A DNA stretch of 64,000 nucleotides. It comes from Brevibacillus laterosporus DSM 25. Its GTDB lineage: Bacteria > Bacillota > Bacilli > Brevibacillales > Brevibacillaceae. Positions 62,204 through 64,000 of this stretch are shown here, piece by piece (position 1 is the first letter of the stretch; every line of letters starts with the position of its first letter). The stretch lies in NCBI RefSeq assembly GCF_002706795.1, contig NZ_CP017705.1:248001-312000 (forward strand), read 5' to 3'. The position numbers and the translations under genes were made by a program. The notes under the pieces are model-generated. The model saw only the letters and a program-made list of their open reading frames with translations. It was not told where the DNA came from and did not search any database.

Positions 62204-63262
62204 ATGCAAAAGTCATGGAAAGCTATTTTGCAGATCGCCTTTACTTATATCGGAACGGTTGTAGGTGCTGGATTTGCTTCAGGTCGAGAGATTCTTGAAT
62301 TTTTTGTACGTTTTGGACCGTACGGTTTACTTGGAATTGGCATCGCTAGTCTATTATTTGTCTGGTCTGCTATACAGGTCATGCTGGTAGCACAGCGCAT
62401 ACAGGCCAAATCCTATCAGGAAGTTAGCTTCTACCTATTTGGCAAAACGATCGGCACTTTTTTTAATACAATATTACTTCTGGTCTTAATCGGGACAACT
62501 TCAGTTATGCTTGCCTTTACTGGTTCCCTTTTTAAAGAATCGTTCCATTTACCAGCTCAGATAGGAATTTGGGCAAGTATGATACTTATTTTCCTGGTAA
62601 CGGCTAGAGGTATGGGAGCTATCCACACGGTAAATAGTATTTTTGTTCCGATCCTTATTGGATTTACACTGCTTGTCTTCTTTTACACGAAGCCATGGGA
62701 TAGTACTGCCACCGTAACCGGCTTGCCTCTTGATGAACTAGAGAGTGACGGATGGCTCCAATCCCCCATCTATTATGTATCGCTTAATGTTGCATTAGCA
62801 CAAGCAGTCCTAATCCCTATAGGGCGAGAGTGCTCTTCTAGGCGTACTTTAGTTTACGGAGGCTTAGTTGGTGGATTAGGTATTGGCTTCCTTCTCTTTC
62901 TCGCGTATGCATCACTACTCGACAATATGCCCCACGTTCAATTTGTAGATACTCCTACGATTTTCATTTTGTCTGGGCTAGGCAAAACGATTACCTTCCT
63001 GTTTGCGTTATTGGTCTATGCAGAGGTTTTCTCCTCGCTTGTTGCCAATCTGTTTGGCTTAGTTGAACAGGTAAAAAGCTATATTAATCTGCACTTTTCA
63101 CTAATCCTATTGATCATACTGCTAATCTGCTATGGGGTTAGTTTTGTAGGGTTTAGTTCTTTGCTTACTATATTGTACCCGCTTTTTGGACAGATTGTCG
63201 TGTTCTTTTTAGTGATGCTATTTTATCGCCAACTGATGGATCGATCCAGACGATGGAACTGA
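62204..63262 (+). CDS. YkvI-family membrane protein (amino-acid-transporter-like)
   Basis: 352 residues, ten or so TM segments. FTYIGTVVGAGFASGREILEFF is the hallmark unwound TM1 motif of the APC/LeuT-like YkvI family; VSLNVALAQAVLIPIGREC is also conserved. Substrate unknown. ATG at 62204 follows GGAGG 6 bp upstream; the seven codons above include this Shine-Dalgarno. Confidence 0.88.
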   Translation: MQKSWKAILQIAFTYIGTVVGAGFASGREILEFFVRFGPYGLLGIGIASLLFVWSAIQVMLVAQRIQAKSYQEVSFYLFGKTIGTFFNTILLLVLIGTTSVMLAFTGSLFKESFHLPAQIGIWASMILIFLVTARGMGAIHTVNSIFVPILIGFTLLVFFYTKPWDSTATVTGLPLDELESDGWLQSPIYYVSLNVALAQAVLIPIGRECSSRRTLVYGGLVGGLGIGFLLFLAYASLLDNMPHVQFVDTPTIFILSGLGKTITFLFALLVYAEVFSSLVANLFGLVEQVKSYINLHFSLILLIILLICYGVSFVGFSSLLTILYPLFGQIVVFFLVMLFYRQLMDRSRRWN

Positions 63263-63266
63263 TATT

Positions 63267-63306
63267 TGCAGGTGCAAAAGCTGATTCTGTGTTTTTTCTA
63301 GAATCA
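63267..63306 (+). terminator. Terminator after the YkvI gene
   Basis: AAGCTGATTCT pairs exactly with AGAATCAGCTT, then TGTTTTCG. Confidence 0.85.
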
Positions 63307-63337
63307 GCTTGTTTTCGTTATCTGCTTATTTGCCAAC

Positions 63338-63415
63338 AAAAAAATCATCCCCTCATAAACACTAGTTTAGCAAAAGAAATCCTTGCTTTCAGTGTAGATG
63401 AAGGGATGTATTGTT
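63338..63415 (-). terminator. Terminator after the korB-like gene
   Basis: On the minus strand CATCCCTTCATCTACACT pairs with AGTGTTTATGAGGGGATG (small bulges), then TTTTTTTG. Confidence 0.8.
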
Positions 63416-63447
63416 ATGAGGTAAGAATAGTTATTCTAGCATTTGAC

Positions 63448-64000
63448 TTACGCAAATTCCGCTTGTAATTGATTAAAGAGTTCTTCACCAAGATGCAAAT
63501 CTTTTTTCACAAGAGCTTCTTGATCAAATCCTTTTACCAAATCCTCGTAGCGCTGTTGCTCTGTATTTTGGTACACAATGCCCGTTAGCAAGCCTTTGTT
63601 CGCCATCGAGTGGGACATTGCCATAATCTTATTGTGTTTGTCATAGCCTTCAATACTATCAACTGGTACGATATTTTGTTTGAACCAGTCATATGTGTTC
63701 ACTTTATTAAAGGTTACACAGGGGCTAAATACGTTAATTAACGAGAAGCCTTTATGTTGTATCCCCTTTTCAATAACATCCGTCAGCCCTTTTAAATCAC
63801 TAGATACGGACTGTGCGACAAAAGTAGCTCCCGCTGACAAGGCTAATTCGATAGGAGAAATAGCTTGTTCAATCGCACCAGCAGGGGTAGATTTAGTTAC
63901 AAAACCTGCCGCAGAGCGAGGCGAAGTTTGACCTTTAGTAAGTCCATAGATCTGGTTATCCATAACAATATACGTAATATCCATATTACGTCGAATCGCA
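63448..64000 (-). CDS. korB: 2-oxoacid:ferredoxin oxidoreductase beta subunit, C-terminal part
   Basis: 184 codons; the frame runs off the window edge (AIRRN precedes the first internal Met). MDITYIVMDNQIYGLTKGQTSP contains the TPP-binding NxxYGxTGGQ-like motif of the beta subunit. SLINVFSPCVTFNKVNTYDWFK is typical of KorB. With the alpha/gamma subunit it decarboxylates 2-oxoglutarate (or another 2-oxoacid) using ferredoxin. The partner gene must lie outside the window. Confidence 0.9.
   Translation of the reverse strand, partial: AIRRNMDITYIVMDNQIYGLTKGQTSPRSAAGFVTKSTPAGAIEQAISPIELALSAGATFVAQSVSSDLKGLTDVIEKGIQHKGFSLINVFSPCVTFNKVNTYDWFKQNIVPVDSIEGYDKHNKIMAMSHSMANKGLLTGIVYQNTEQQRYEDLVKGFDQEALVKKDLHLGEELFNQLQAEFA

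Noticed and set aside
63253-63468. 71-codon plus frame at the end of the YkvI gene
   Set aside because: Runs through two terminator hairpins and has no features of its own.

Overview
The window looks like chromosomal DNA of a low-GC, endospore-forming Firmicute, most likely a Brevibacillus of the B. laterosporus type (inference from gene content: spoVK, cotE, YheC/D, a collagen-like spore-surface protein and an ETX/MTX2 pore-forming toxin). Core blocks keep Bacillus-like order: spoVK-hflX-ynbB (1.5-5.3 kb), rsmJ-like methyltransferase-miaA-hfq (15.7-17.7 kb) and miaB-ricA-cotE-amidoligase-mutS-mutL (25.7-34.9 kb), nearly all on the minus strand.

Layout. 0-1.3 kb: 5' part of a class B penicillin-binding protein. 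5.4-7.6 kb: an ECF sigma factor followed by its membrane/YcdB-type partner, which is split by an exact 22-bp tandem duplication. 8-12 kb: an AraC regulator and a 938-residue collagen-like protein. 12.2-13.5 kb: a graveyard of a PdxH-like relic, a TnpB relic, an internally deleted DinB and a MITE-like element. 17.7-25.6 kb: an accessory island wedged between mutL and the rsmJ-like/miaA/hfq genes. It holds small XRE regulators, a YolD-like protein, a secreted protein with a small membrane partner, an ETX/MTX2 toxin bracketed by IS4/IS231-like remnants, YxeA and a frameshifted GC-rich short-chain dehydrogenase.

35.3-40.6 kb is the most unusual part. A Fur-box-controlled FhuF-like reductase is followed by an XRE regulator with four copies of a TTGAA-N5-TTCAA operator upstream. 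Next comes a tight four-gene agr-like operon: a multi-TM protein without a kinase domain, AgrB, a cysteine-free AgrD-like peptide, and a LytTR protein without a receiver domain. An IS3/IS150-type element sits 30 bp upstream of this operon, and beyond it is a hidden 33-codon holin-like toxin gene.

40.9-44.6 kb: FAD oxidoreductase, azoreductase, and a TetR-controlled paired SMR efflux operon. 44.7-51.9 kb: a cellobiose/chitobiose-type PTS operon (IIB-IIC-ChbG-IIA-GH4) with a sigma-54 promoter and its LevR-type activator. In it ChbG appears to start at ACG, and only that start includes its catalytic Asp-Asp motif. 52-64 kb: lplT-aas lysophospholipid recycling, an SLH-domain surface protein, lipL, darB/cbpB, a YheC/D coat protein, mnmM, an MBL-fold hydrolase, a YkvI transporter and the truncated korB-like gene at the edge.

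All assignments were made by reading translated motifs and synteny; no database search was run. Start codons were moved where a Shine-Dalgarno sequence and family length supported it.
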